Source: Rebecca billardiae RCC1528
Lineage: Eukaryota > Haptophyta
Assembly: GCA_965240325.2 (NCBI GenBank)
Contig: OZ251232.1
Location: forward strand, 186,001-250,000
Direction of reading: 5' to 3'
Length of the DNA: 64,000 nucleotides
The position numbers were made by a program, and so were the translations under genes. Shown here in pieces: positions 42,610-52,968 of the stretch (positions are counted from its first letter, which is position 1; each line of letters begins with the position of its first letter). Under the pieces are notes generated by a model that saw only the letters and a list, made by a program, of their open reading frames with translations, was not told where the DNA came from and did not search any database.

Positions 42610-43389
42610 CTAGCCGCCAAATACTTTCGTGTAGCCACCCTCTGCAGCCGTTGGCAGGCCGCGCGCTCGGCAATTCTGTGCAAAGTCCGAATCAACCCTA
42701 GCACGAGAAAGGGTTGCTCCAGCAAAATCGGCGCCCTCCCATGACACGCCAGGAGTCGGTTGGCCGTCGTGATTGCGGTTGACGAGAAGCGTAGCGGACG
42801 ACAGGTCTGCGCCAGTGAAGCACGCCTTGGCCAGGGTCGTTCGTATGAAGAAGGTGCCGCGACACTGCGCGTTGGTGAGATTCGCACCAGAGAGATCGGC
42901 TTCGGAGAGATCCGCGCAGTCCAGCACGGCACCCCGCAGATCAGCAGCCACCAAGTTACAGCCTGCCATGCCCAGCCGGTTCAGGTCCACGCCGGCGAGG
43001 CGGGCTCCACGCAAGTTTGCGTTACACTTGTTTGCGAGAAGCATCACCACTTGGGAGCGTGTCAGGTCTGGTACCTGCAACGCAGGGGCGGGTTCCGCCG
43101 TCGTCACGCCGTAGTAGTCGAGCTCGGCATGGAGCGCTTGCCGGGCTCCAGCTGATTCGGGCTGGATCAAAGTGCCACTTCGCAGGAGGTTCAAGATGGT
43201 GGCAAAGTGCGTGCCGTCGCGGTCGATGAAGATGTAGCCGTCCTCGTCGCGATCAAGGTTGTGCGAGCCGGAGAGCATGCGCGAGAAGTACGTGTCCGGA
43301 TACTTTGTGAGAGTATCCCACGACGTCTCAAAGCGCGCACCGCCAACGTTGAGGCGCACGCGGGAGCCATGGTCTGGAGTGTTGCTCAT
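42610..43389 (-). CDS. BTB/T1 domain plus pentapeptide repeats (KCTD9-like)
   Basis: A 259-residue protein starting MSNTPDHGSRVRLNVGG. Residues 10-100 are a K+-channel-tetramerisation-type BTB (RVRLNVGGARFETSWDTLTK, PDTYFSRMLSG, IFIDRDGTHFATILNLLRSG). Residues 120-240 are pentapeptide repeats with the A(D/N)LxX pattern (NANLRGARLAGVDL, ADLRGAVLDCADLSEADLSG, ANLTNAQCRG, ADLSSATL). This order is that of animal KCTD9, a cullin-3 substrate adaptor, but without KCTD9's N-terminal ubiquitin-like part. Similar BTB-pentapeptide proteins are common in algae. It probably acts as an E3-ligase adaptor or oligomeric scaffold. It is head to head with the glycosyltransferase gene (157 bp between starts). 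Confidence 0.88.
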   Translation of the reverse strand: MSNTPDHGSRVRLNVGGARFETSWDTLTKYPDTYFSRMLSGSHNLDRDEDGYIFIDRDGTHFATILNLLRSGTLIQPESAGARQALHAELDYYGVTTAEPAPALQVPDLTRSQVVMLLANKCNANLRGARLAGVDLNRLGMAGCNLVAADLRGAVLDCADLSEADLSGANLTNAQCRGTFFIRTTLAKACFTGADLSSATLLVNRNHDGQPTPGVSWEGADFAGATLSRARVDSDFAQNCRARGLPTAAEGGYTKVFGG

Positions 43390-43546
43390 GGGGATCTTGC
43401 GGCTGCCGGCCGGGCGCGAGACGGCGAGATGTCCAACGGGTGCCTTTGCTCTGTCCAGCCACGACAGGGCCGGCTTGTGCGGAGAGCACTGGTTCCGGGA
43501 GCGGCGGAGCCTCAAGAACTGCCTTGTCCGGTTTGCGGCGGGCTCC

Positions 43547-44716
43547 ATGAGGCATGGCGGCCGCCTCGCGTTCGCGCTCCTCGCCGTCGCTCGCGCGGCT
43601 CTGGCGGCGGCGGCGACCGTGGCCCTGCCGGAGGAGGTAGCCCCCCTGCGCCGCCTGGTCGTATCGCGCGTCGGCGAGCAGGGCGAGCGCGGCCCGCTCA
43701 TCATCGGCGTGGGCGATGGCGGCGAGTGCTTTGTGCGGATGCTCGAGAACTGGCTGTGCCACCTGCGCCGGCTCGCCATCCGCGAGTACGCCTTCTTCGC
43801 GCTGGACGAGCGCGTGCACGCGCTGATGCGCGCGCGCGACGAGCCCGTCGTCCGCCTCCGCCAGCTCGTCGCCAGCCGGCTCGAGCGCATCGGCAGCTAC
43901 GGCTCGCAGGGGTACGGGCCGGCGACCTTTGCCAAGGTGCGCGCGGCGCTCGCCGTGCTCGAGCTCGGCTTCGAGGTGCTCGTGGTCGACATCGACGTGG
44001 CGCTGCAGGCCGACCCGCGGCCGTACCTCGCGCGCCACGCCGCCTCCGCCCGCGCGGACATGCTCTTCCAGCTCAACTTCCCCAACCCCGACCTGAACAC
44101 GGGCTTCTACTGGGCGCGGCCGAGCGGCGGCACGCTGGCGCTCATGCGCGCGTGGTGCGCGGCTGGCGAGGGCAAGGAGCGCGTGATCGACCAGAACGCG
44201 CTGAACGAGTACCTTGCGTCGCACTGCGGCGCGCCCGACGTCTCGCCGGGCAAGAACAAGCGCGGCAACACCTCGCACGTCGTGCGCGTGCGCGGCTGCG
44301 GAGGGTACGCGGTGAGAGTCGAGTCGATCCCGATCGGGCTGGTGCGCACCGCGCAGGTGGCCTCGCGCACGCTGCCCGTCGACGCGCCCGTGCTCGCGTG
44401 GCACGCGAACTTCGTGATGGGCGGGCAGCGGAAGCAGTACTTCCTGATGAGCGCGCCCGAGATCAAGCACGGCTGGTGCGCGCCCAACCGCACGCTCTGC
44501 CCGGCGCCGTGGGACAAGCCGCACCTCGCGATCACCGCGTCAGGCAAGCGCGCGCCCGGCGCGCCGCCGTACGTGCCGCCGGGGAGCGCGGCGGCGCGGG
44601 CGAGGGCGGTGGCGAAGGCGGCGGCGAAGGCGAGGGCGAAGGCGGTTGCGAGAGGGGCAGCGGGCACGGCGCGCGGCCCTCGCGCGGTGCGCCGGCTCCG
44701 AGCTCCGGCACCGTGA
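43547..44716 (+). CDS. Secretory nucleotide-diphospho-sugar transferase
   Basis: A 389-residue protein from MRHGGRLAFALLAVARAALA, a signal peptide. The body matches the nucleotide-diphospho-sugar transferase family that includes plant extensin arabinosyltransferases. It has GFEVLVVDIDVALQADP with a DxD metal site at 148-150, LFQLNFPNPDLNTGFYWARP, IDQNALNEYLASHCG and VLAWHANFVMGGQRKQYFL. It would add a sugar to a protein or glycan in the Golgi. The last 50 residues are Ala/Arg-rich low complexity. A longer in-frame start at 43259 overlaps the divergent neighbour and is unlikely. Donor and acceptor cannot be told. Confidence 0.82.
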   Translation: MRHGGRLAFALLAVARAALAAAATVALPEEVAPLRRLVVSRVGEQGERGPLIIGVGDGGECFVRMLENWLCHLRRLAIREYAFFALDERVHALMRARDEPVVRLRQLVASRLERIGSYGSQGYGPATFAKVRAALAVLELGFEVLVVDIDVALQADPRPYLARHAASARADMLFQLNFPNPDLNTGFYWARPSGGTLALMRAWCAAGEGKERVIDQNALNEYLASHCGAPDVSPGKNKRGNTSHVVRVRGCGGYAVRVESIPIGLVRTAQVASRTLPVDAPVLAWHANFVMGGQRKQYFLMSAPEIKHGWCAPNRTLCPAPWDKPHLAITASGKRAPGAPPYVPPGSAAARARAVAKAAAKARAKAVARGAAGTARGPRAVRRLRAPAP

Positions 44717-44921
44717 CGGCTCGTCAAGGATGTGCGCCTCTTAGTCTTATTAGATCAGATGCCGTGATTACGACCGCGTGTCGTATTCGCACTTGTAAAG
44801 TACCTGTTGAGCGGCGTCGTTACGCGCGCTCGTAATATCGCAGCCTCACAGTCGGCGGCCAACAGCAGCACGGCCACCACCAAGGCCGAGGCTCGGCCGC
44901 CGCTGCCAGCTCGCGTGAGCG

Positions 44922-47008
44922 ATGGCCCCGGCGTTTGACGAGCTGCGCGCGTCGGTGAACCACTCGTTCCTCTCGATCATCGACCGGCTCGAGTCGCACG
45001 AGTCGGAGATCAGCCGGCTCAACCGCGTCGTCTTCGACCTGCGCCTCAAGGGCGTGCAGCGCGCCGTCGCGCTCTGGCGCAAGACCGACCTGGCCCGCGC
45101 GTTTGTGGGCTGGCTCGGCGTGCTGCGCGCGCGCCAGGCGCGCGAGGAGCGGCTGCCGCTCGACGTGCTCCGCGAGTGGCGCGGCGTGGTCGTCCGCGCG
45201 CGCGCGCGCGAGCACCACGCCCTCCGCGCGCTCGCGCGCATGCAGAACCGGCTGTCCGCGCGCTGCCTGAGCGCGTGGCAGTACGTGGCGCGCGAGCGCG
45301 CGGACGCGCGGCGCACGCTGGGCGCGCGCGTGCGGCGGGTGCGCCGCGCGCGCGCGGCGGCGGTGCTCGACGCGTGGCGATTCGTCCTGACCGGCGCGCG
45401 CGCGCGCCGAGCCGCCGTGCGCGAGCTCGCGCGCGGCGCGTGCGCTCGGCTGCTCGACTCGGACGCCGCGCTGAGCGCGCGCACGCTCAACAGCCTGCGC
45501 GCGTTCGGCAGCGCGGCGCGCGCGCGGCGCGAGGGGTTCCGCAGGCAGGCGATGGGCTGGCGCCACGCCGCCGAGCGCGGCACGCTCCTGCGCTGGCGCG
45601 CCCGCGCGTCCGAGCGCGCGCGCCTCCTCGCGGGCGGCGCGCGCGCGGCGCGGCTCTGGCTGCAGAGCGTCGGCAGCCGCGTGCTGAGGGCGTGGCGCGC
45701 GGGGGTGGCGGAGGCGCGGCGCGAGCGCGAGCAGGCGAGCGTGGCGCGGCTCGACGAGAGGCTCGGCGCGCTGCAGCGGGAGCACGCGTCGACGCGCGCA
45801 CTCGCCGACGCGGCCTCGGCGCGCGCCGCCCAGCTGGCAGAGGCGGTCGCGACGTTGAGCGCTGCCGGCGGCGGCGGCGGCGGCGGCGAGGGTGGCAGCG
45901 GCCGCGGCGGCGGCGGCGGCGGCGGCGGCGGCAGGGGGAGCAGCGCCGCGAGCGGCGGCGCCGCCCACGCCGCCGACCCCGCGCCCTCCGACGCGCTCGG
46001 CGCCCTCCGCGCCGAGCTGGGCACGGTGCGCGCCGAGCTGTCCGCTCTGATCAAGTCTGGCGCGCTGCGCGGCGGCGGCGGCGGCTTGGGGGCGCTCTCG
46101 CCGAGCGGGCGGCGCGAGCGGCCGATGCCGAGCACGGCGACGGCGGTGGAGAGCGCGCAGGCGGCGAGCGCACAGGCCGCGGCGGCGCATGCCGCGGCGA
46201 GCACCGCCAGCGCCGCCCTCGCCGAGCTCGCGCGGCGCGTTGACTCCGTCTCGCAGATGGCCGCTGACTCGTCCGCGCGCGCCGCGCGCGCAGAGGTGGC
46301 GTTCGAGAGCGCGTTCGGCGCGCGGCTGGAGGCGGCGACGGCGGAGGCGGCCGAGGCGGCGTCCGCCGCGGCGGCGAAGGCGGCCTCGTCCCTCCGCGCC
46401 GAGGTCAAGTCGGAGGTGCGCCGCGTGCGCGCCGCCATCCGCGCGCTGATGGAAGCGGGACCGTCGGCGGGCGCGACGCGCTGCCTGCTGTGTGGTGACG
46501 AGGCGTTGGTCGAGCCGCGCCGGCGCTCGCCGCCGCGCAAGTCGCCGTCGCCGCCGCGGCCCATCTCGCCTCGCGCCGTCTCGCCGCGCGCCGCGCTGCG
46601 CACGGCCGCGCGCGCGCGCGGCGTGCGCTCCGGCGCGCACGCCGACGCGCGCGCCTCGGCGGGCGCGCGCGGCCGCTCGCCGCCGCCCGGCGCGGCTGGC
46701 GGCGTGAGCCTTGCGAGCGAAGACGAGATTGCGATCTGGGCGGTGCTCGAGCCGGAGGAGGGGGGCACGATCGTGGGCATCGACAAGCGCATCTACCGGG
46801 GGCGCGCGGAGAGCGAGCTCGGCGCGGCCGAGCCGGGCGGTGCCGACGAGCCCGGCGGGCCGCGCGGGCCGCCGCCCGCGGGCGGTACGCGCGCAGAGGC
46901 CGCGGGCGGGACGCGCGCTGAGGCGTGGTACGAGCACGCGGTGCACGCGCTTGGCGCGCGCGACGGTGCCGGCGAGCCGGAGGCGAGCGCGAGCACGGCC
47001 GACGGCGT

Positions 47009-47039
<31 letters not shown>

Positions 47040-47714
47040 CGCGTCGCCGTCGAGCCGATCCTCGGCGCGCGCGCGTGCGGCACCCAGCGCGCGGCGCACG
47101 CAACGGCCGCGCCCGCCGCCCCGCCGCCGTCCGCGCCCGCGCTCGGCCGCGGCGGCACGGAGGCGCAGCGTCTGCAGCGCGAGCACGCGCGCGCGATGGA
47201 GCGCATGCGCGCGCCGCACGCCGCGGGGACGGGCCCGGGCCGGCCGCGGCCGAGCTCGGCGGGCCGGGCGACGGCGACGGCCGCTCGGCCGAGGCTCCCC
47301 CTCGCCGCGCACACCCTCGGCTCCAGACCGAGCAGCGCGCGCGGCGCAGCGCGCGAGCCGATCGGCGGCGGCGCGCCGAGCGGAAGCATCACTGCGCGGG
47401 CGCGCCCCACTCCCGCCGGCGTCCCCGCCGGCGCCGCCGGGGCCGCGGCGGGCAGTCGTACCGCCGACGGGGCGGCAGTCGCCGACGCCCACGGCGGCGT
47501 CGCCAGCCGAGCGGACGCCCCCTCCGCCAGGCCCTCCTCGCCCACGGCGGCGGTGCTGGCCGTCTCGATCCCGTCGCCGCGACCGGAGCGGCCACCCGCT
47601 GCGCCCACCGGGGCCGACGCCACCGCCGGGGCGGCACAAGGGCAGCCGCCGCCTGTCGCAGCCAGCGGCAGCGGCAGTTGCAGTGGCGCCGCTGCGGACG
47701 AAGCAGTCGCCTGA
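44922..47714 (+). CDS. Sfi1-like helical protein with disordered tail
   Basis: A 930-residue protein on one exon. Residues 1-45 form an N-terminal helix (FLSIIDRLESHESEISRLN). Residues 45-260 carry repeated Trp-centred helices spaced about 25-35 residues apart (RAVALWRKTDLARAFVGWLG, LDVLREWRGVVV, CLSAWQYVARE, AVLDAWRFVLTG, MGWRHAAERGTLLRWRARA, VLRAWRAGVAEA). This pattern resembles Sfi1 centrin-binding repeats. A coiled coil (about 260-310), a Gly-rich linker (about 315-345) and an Ala-rich helical stretch follow. Past residue 515 it is basic, Pro/Ala/Gly/Arg-rich and disordered. A basal-body or centrin-fibre role is plausible and would suit an alga with IFT172, but it rests on pattern only. 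Long antisense frames here are composition artefacts. Confidence 0.7.
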
Positions 47715-48600
47715 GTCCGGGGGGCACTCTGCACCGCTGAGTCGGCGTCGCAGTGCTGCGGGCTGTGCCGGCTGCGGGTCTGCGCACCGTGGCGGGCCTG
47801 GCGCGGTGGGCAGTCACGGGAACGTCACGGGGGCGCGGCGCCCGCCGCCCGGCGGCGGCGGTGGCATGCGGGGCTGCGCTGCGGAGGCGTGATGGCTCTA
47901 CTGGCATCGTCACTATACGAGCAGTACGATACCGCGTATACGACGATCGTCTAATCGGAGCCCGCCGCGCCCGCGCATCAATCACTTGCGCAGCGCAGCA
48001 GCACGGACGAAAAGTACTGCCGTGACGGATATACCGGTCACGAGCGTGCGCGCCAATCACCAGTGGCAACATGCTGCTCAGTCGCGCCGACACCGGCGGG
48101 CTCTATCTACTGCTACTACTACTACTCATCAGATTATTCGCGATATCATCGCGTCTATCTGTAATCTGATATTCCTTTGGAGTTTGGGCGGCGGGCTCGG
48201 ACGAGCCGCAGCGCGTCGTTGTAGTATCTGCTGCGTATCACTACTATATATATATATAGTGATATAGTAGCTGATGCTAGCATCAGGGACGCGGGCCGCA
48301 GCTGACAGATGACATATGAATTATGATGACGAGTCGTTCTGCTACTTATTATATCATCATTATCAGCTGCTGTCGCCCGTGTCCGTGTCACCTCAAAGAT
48401 GTGCGGGTGCCTTTTCCGGCCACGTTCCACGAGATTTTCTTAAAACTGCACTAGCAACCGACGGCCAATCAACGCCCGGCCTGCACCAGGGGCGGTGGAG
48501 GGCATGAATAGGTTTTTGAGCAACCGCCGAGCCTGGTTGAGTCGCTCCGTTCCGGCTGAGCGCCGGTCGAACGGCCCCTCGCGGTTTGTCGAAGTCATGG
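47715..48600. other. Intergenic
   Basis: Contains TA palindromes (48244-48270) and a (CTA)n run near 48105-48123. No gene is seen before about 48640. Confidence 0.5.
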
Positions 48601-48639
48601 ACGGAGCGGGGAGCTCCCGCCGGCCACCGCGCCGGAGCT

Positions 48640-50228
48640 CGTCACCGCCGCCACGCGGGGAGGACGATTGCGGAATGTCGGCGTCATCTGGCGCGGCATC
48701 AATATCGGAATCGGAGACCATGTCGTCGTGCAGTGGCTGCAGAAGAACGGCAGGCCTTCGGAGCGCGCCGGGCTCGCGCAGGTGCGCCGCGTCGTCAAGA
48801 AGTCGTCGCGGGGTCAGTGACCCTCATGGTAAAGTGGTTCTACTTCGTGGAGGACTTGCCTGGCAAGACGCGCACCGCAGACTACCACCCTGCGGAGGTC
48901 TACGAGCACGTCGGCAACTGGAAGGAGGAGGAGATCGAGGTCGAGACGGTGCATGGCAAGGTGATGGTGTGGAAGAACCTTGCGGAGTTCATCGCGCGCG
49001 GGGGCGCACTGGACTTCTTCGTGAATGCATGGACCGCGTTCAAGCGCCCGAGGTGCGCCGCCCCGCCCGCGATCCCTCCCTGCGCGCGCATACCCGCGGC
49101 GCGCCAACACCGCGTGTCGTCGTCCGCCCCGTCGTCTGTGATGCCAGGCAGGGCGAGTCCGAGCCGCAGCCGTTCAAGGCCAAGCGCAACGTGCTGCATG
49201 TGGCGAACATGAATCTGACCGAGCCACCCGAGGAGGTCATCGCGCAGCTCCCGACCGCCCGCATGCCATTCGAGTTCGGTGTCGGCCTGAAGGCCTGGAA
49301 GCAGCCGGACGGCGGCATCGTGCTGCCGACGACGACAGGGGCTGCGGAGGACGGGCAGCAGCGCGGCTACCCGCTGCGGCCGTGCTTGCTCGGGGAGGCG
49401 GACGAGCACGTGCTCGATCTCGGTACGATCGGATCCCGCTGCGCGCGCGCCGTGCCCGCTCCCCCCCGCCGCCCGTGTTGACGCGCGTCCTGCGCGCGTG
49501 CCCGCGCGCGCCGCGCAGGGCGCGATGAGATTGGCATCGCCGCGGACGCCGATCTGGTTGCGGCGTGCGTCGAGTCCGAGCGCCGTGTCGCGGGCTGCCT
49601 CGCCAGCAGTAAGGTGTATCGCCACGTCACCATCGTCGCCATCGAGCACGGCGCGAAGCTGTACCGCCCGCCGGCGGAGGCTGTGCACAACCTCGTCGCG
49701 CGGTACCGTGAGTTCCTGTGGCGGGAGCCGATGCACATTCGCGTCCGCCAGCAGCAGCAGGCGGCGATCTTCGATCGGCTGCTCACGCGCGTCGTCGCGC
49801 ACTGCCGAGGCTTGCACGCAGCCGAGCGCGCATCGGTCCAGGTCGATGCCACCGCGTACGATGCTGCCGTCATCGACCTCTTCGCCGAGGACCGCCTGGG
49901 CCGCTGGCTGCGCGGCCGGTACGAGCTCGAGCTCGCATCTCACGCGAGCTTGCCGCTCGCCCCCGGCTGGCCCTTCTTCTCGATCGCTCCGCTGAACGGC
50001 AACGCGTCGGACAACTACGCCGAGATCTTCTCTCCCGCCACGACGCTCGCCGAGAGCCCGCACCAGCTCGTCCTGTTCACCGACTTCCAGTCGGTCATCG
50101 GCCTGCGCTTCACCTGGCGTAAGTGGAAGGATGTCACAGCGACCGGCGGGACAATCATCGGCGGCTCGCCGCCGCCGACCGCGGGCTACCATCCGAATAG
50201 TGGGCGGGGATGTACGTACGGCTGGTAG
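48640..50228 (+). pseudogene. BAH-domain protein gene, at least 3 exons, frame broken near 48816
   Basis: A BAH chromatin-reader domain is evident: IGIGDHVVVQWLQKNGRP and AGLAQVRRVVKK (frame A, to 48817), then VTLMVKWFYFVEDLPGKT, EVYEHVGNWKEEEIEVETVH and GKVMVW (frame B). The two halves are contiguous in BAH order but sit in different frames, with a TGA at 48818. No GT-AG intron of sensible length fixes this, so there is an indel in the gene or the assembly. Downstream, introns 49053-49147 and 49423-49518 splice cleanly into RQGESEPQPFKAKRNVLHVA and DLGRDEIGIAADADLVAACV. The last frame runs to a stop at 50226, or leaves at a GTAAGT donor at 50119. The rest (ESERRVAGCLASSKVYRHVT onward) is an unknown helical region. 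Confidence 0.6.
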
Positions 50229-51988
50229 GCATGACGTAGTCAGTCACGGCTCAGCACTCCAGTCGCACTATCCCGCATTGGCGCCATATTCGTTCGTGAT
50301 ACTCGTCAGTCTTATTCGTCGGATGAGGCCCGCGCTCGCGGGCCGCGCGGCGGCGCGGGCCGCGCGGGCTGCGCGGGCCCGACGCGTGCCACCGCCACCG
50401 GCCACTGTGGCAGCGCGCGGCGGCGCGGGCCGGATACGGTCGTGCCAGGCTCCGGTTCGGGCGGGCGGCCGGCTTAGACCCCCCTGCAAGCCCGGCGACG
50501 CCACTGCGGGTCACGCTCAGGGACGGCGGCAGAGCCGGCCCACTGACTGGTCTCGCCGCCCGCGGGTGCGCAACCGTGACCGTCAGTTCCGCGCGGGCAC
50601 CAGAACTGCGGAGCACGGCCGCGGCGGCGCGGCCGAGTCGCTGTTACTGGCTGCTCGCGATTGGGATGCAGCAGCTCTACCAGCGACCAGCCACTTGAAG
50701 CATGTACACACTCACCAAGCCTTGCCGCGCGGCAGTCACGTTTGCCCGCCACGCGTGGCCCGTGGCCGTGCCCGTGGGGCGACCGGCTCAGGCAGCGCAG
50801 CGGGGCGGCTCGCGCTCCCTGACTGTCGTTGCGAGCTAGCACTTCTGTGGTCTCCCTGCTTCCTCTCGAGACCTTGCCCGCTCCTTCAGACGTGCTCGCG
50901 CAGCACCCGTGTCGCGAAAGCTCTCGGGCTCGCGCTTGGATGGCGCATCGCATTCGTGTCGGCTGCCCGCGTGCAGTACAGCCCACGCGAGGCGCAGCCA
51001 CGGCCCCTTGTCGAGAGGCTCAGATACCCCTGGGATGGCCCAACGACCCCGCTGCCGCCGCGGCCACGGCGGGCGCGCGCCAACGCTCGCCTCCCCGAGT
51101 CGCCGCCCCGGCAGCCGGGGCGCGGCGGCCCCGGGCCGCCCGCAACCAGACCGGGCTCAGAACGCGTATTACCGGTTTGGCGGCCGTAGGTAGAGGGCCC
51201 ACCCCTTGCCCTCGCGAGTCCAGGATTTGATGCAAGACCGCCAGACCAAGGGCCGTGGCCAGACGAGAGGATAGGGATTTCGTGCAAGACGGCGCCTAGT
51301 CGTGAGGAGCCTTGATTGAAGAAAAAGTTTAGTCAGTCGACTGACTAAACTCATCTCCCCTACAAATGTTCAGGAGATCAAGGCTAGAAGCGTCCAGAAA
51401 CGGCACCCGCACATCTTTGAGGTGCATTAGACGCTGAAGCACGGCGGGCTGCACTCTACGGGGCGCAGCGCACCGCCGCACCGGCACTCCGCAGCAGCGC
51501 AGCATCCGTGGCAGCACTTCGTCGCGTCTTCATCGTCGTCTGACGTACCGCGTGACCCGTGCGGCTCCAATCTGATTCTGAGTCCGTCGGACGGTCGGTC
51601 GGACGGCCGGGACCCGCCGGCGTCACGGTGGCATCATGCAGCATAACGGCGCGGTTTCCGGGTCCGTGAGCACACATCGGATATATCATCGTCGATCGTA
51701 GTCACGTCAGCGCGCGCGTCCCCGGGCCCACTACCCAGGACTCCCTGGAGGCGCGCGCGTGCCACCCGACCGTCCCGACCGCGGCAACCCGCCGGGGCCC
51801 TCGGCTCAGCCTCGCGTCAGACCGGTCGAGCCGCGAGCAGGCGTCGCCTCCGGGAGTAGTCGTCGAGTCGCGGCTTCTTTGCGCGCACTGCGGGCACGCG
51901 CAGCCTTGCCGCGTGCGCGCCGTGCTGCACGCCACTCCGCACGGCCGGCATCGGCCCGACTGCAAGGCTGCCCAGGCGCGCTGGCCGC
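50229..51988. other. Intergenic, no supported gene
   Basis: GC-rich with short frames only. A perfect 26-bp palindrome is annotated separately at 51326. Confidence 0.5.
51326..51351. repeat. Perfect 26-bp palindrome
   Basis: Its centre is GTCGAC, with arms AGTTTAGTCA reading identically on both strands. It lies in noncoding DNA. It could be a dimeric-protein binding site or a short hairpin. Confidence 0.9.
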
Positions 51989-52732
51989 TCACATGTCCTC
52001 AGGCAGGCGCATGCCGTCCGGCAGGCCAGCATACCCGTCCACAGGCGCTCGCAGCACGCGCATGCTGGTGACGACGTGGCAGACGAGGAGCCAGCAGTAG
52101 GTGAGCTCGATGCGCACGAGCGCGTTGCCCACCTCGACAAAGTACTCCTGGTCCGCGTGCACCGGCACGTTGGGCTTCCCCCACTTGGGCGCGTCGCCCG
52201 CAAATGCGAAGCCGTCGGCCGCCTTGCCGTGCAGCAGGAAGCTGAAGCGGTCGTGCACCATCGCCTCGAACTGGGCGAGGTCGAGGACGCCGCCGGTGGG
52301 GTTGCCATTGATCACGCGCGCAGTCGACCAGTCCATCCGCCGGTCGAGGGGCGCGTTCGCCATCCCCTTCCCGGCGATCTCCGGGGGCAGCGCGGTGAAC
52401 GAAAACGCGGACTTCAGGTCGCCCTCGCGCAACGAGTGCAGCACAAACTCGACGACAGTGCGCGGGGCGATCTCGGCGTGCGGACCGCGGCTTCGCATCC
52501 GATCGAAATTGTCGAGCCCGCGTCGCCGCGCCTCGCCCATGAAGGACTCGAACGAGAAGTCGACCGCCGCGGTCTCGTTTTCCGCGGGAGGATCGCATGC
52601 ACGAATGCGTGCGCGCGGGCCCGTGGCGCAGCTGCGTGCGCCGAGCATCGCTGAGCGCGTGGGGAGCGGGTGCAGGCTGGCCGGTGCGCGCACCGCTGCC
52701 GCCACCGCCACCGTGATCGCCAGGCTCCACAT
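51989..52732 (-). CDS. Unknown protein with plastid-type leader
   Basis: A 247-residue protein from MWSLAITVAVAAAVRAPASL, a hydrophobic signal followed by a Ser/Arg/Ala-rich segment, as in secondary-plastid leaders. The mature part (about 60-247) is globular: VDFSFESFMGEARRRGLDNF, RTVVEFVLHSLREGDLKSAF, MDWSTARVINGNPTGGVLDL, FEAMVHDRFSFLLHG and VRIELTYCWLLVCHVVTS. Conserved-looking Trp and aromatic residues suggest a compact ligand-binding fold (NTF2-like is possible), but I do not recognise the family. The start is chosen because upstream in-frame codons (to 52912) are low complexity and lie in the shared promoter. It is head to head with a PDZ gene that also has a plastid-type leader. Confidence 0.65.
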   Translation of the reverse strand: MWSLAITVAVAAAVRAPASLHPLPTRSAMLGARSCATGPRARIRACDPPAENETAAVDFSFESFMGEARRRGLDNFDRMRSRGPHAEIAPRTVVEFVLHSLREGDLKSAFSFTALPPEIAGKGMANAPLDRRMDWSTARVINGNPTGGVLDLAQFEAMVHDRFSFLLHGKAADGFAFAGDAPKWGKPNVPVHADQEYFVEVGNALVRIELTYCWLLVCHVVTSMRVLRAPVDGYAGLPDGMRLPEDM

Positions 52733-52968
52733 CTCGCGCTCGTGCCCCTTGCCGCCGCGGAGCGGCACGCTCGCTCCGCTAGGCTGCCTGCCGCCTGGCC
52801 TGCCGCCGCCCGCTCCCGCCGGCGCGGGCGGCCAACAGACTGTGCGGATTCGTCGCGATTGTCCTGCGCGCTTTTTTTTGTCGCCCGCAGCTTCGTCAGA
52901 ATATTCATTCATTCGGTCACGGCGGTGCTCATCGACACTCCTCTGGACGGCGCTCGGCCTCCATCACC
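52733..52968. promoter_or_regulatory. Bidirectional promoter region
   Basis: A 236-bp gap between two divergent genes with plastid-type leaders. Includes a T-run at 52871-52878 and AT-richer DNA at 52895-52920. The role is inferred from layout. Confidence 0.4.

Noticed and set aside
44820-47639. Long antisense frame opposite the Sfi1-like gene
   Set aside because: Compositional mirror of GCG/GCC codons; no motif; the plus-strand protein has ordered Trp-helix repeats.
48900-50192. 430-codon minus-strand frame
   Set aside because: Antisense to the BAH gene, whose exons have real splice junctions and domain similarity.
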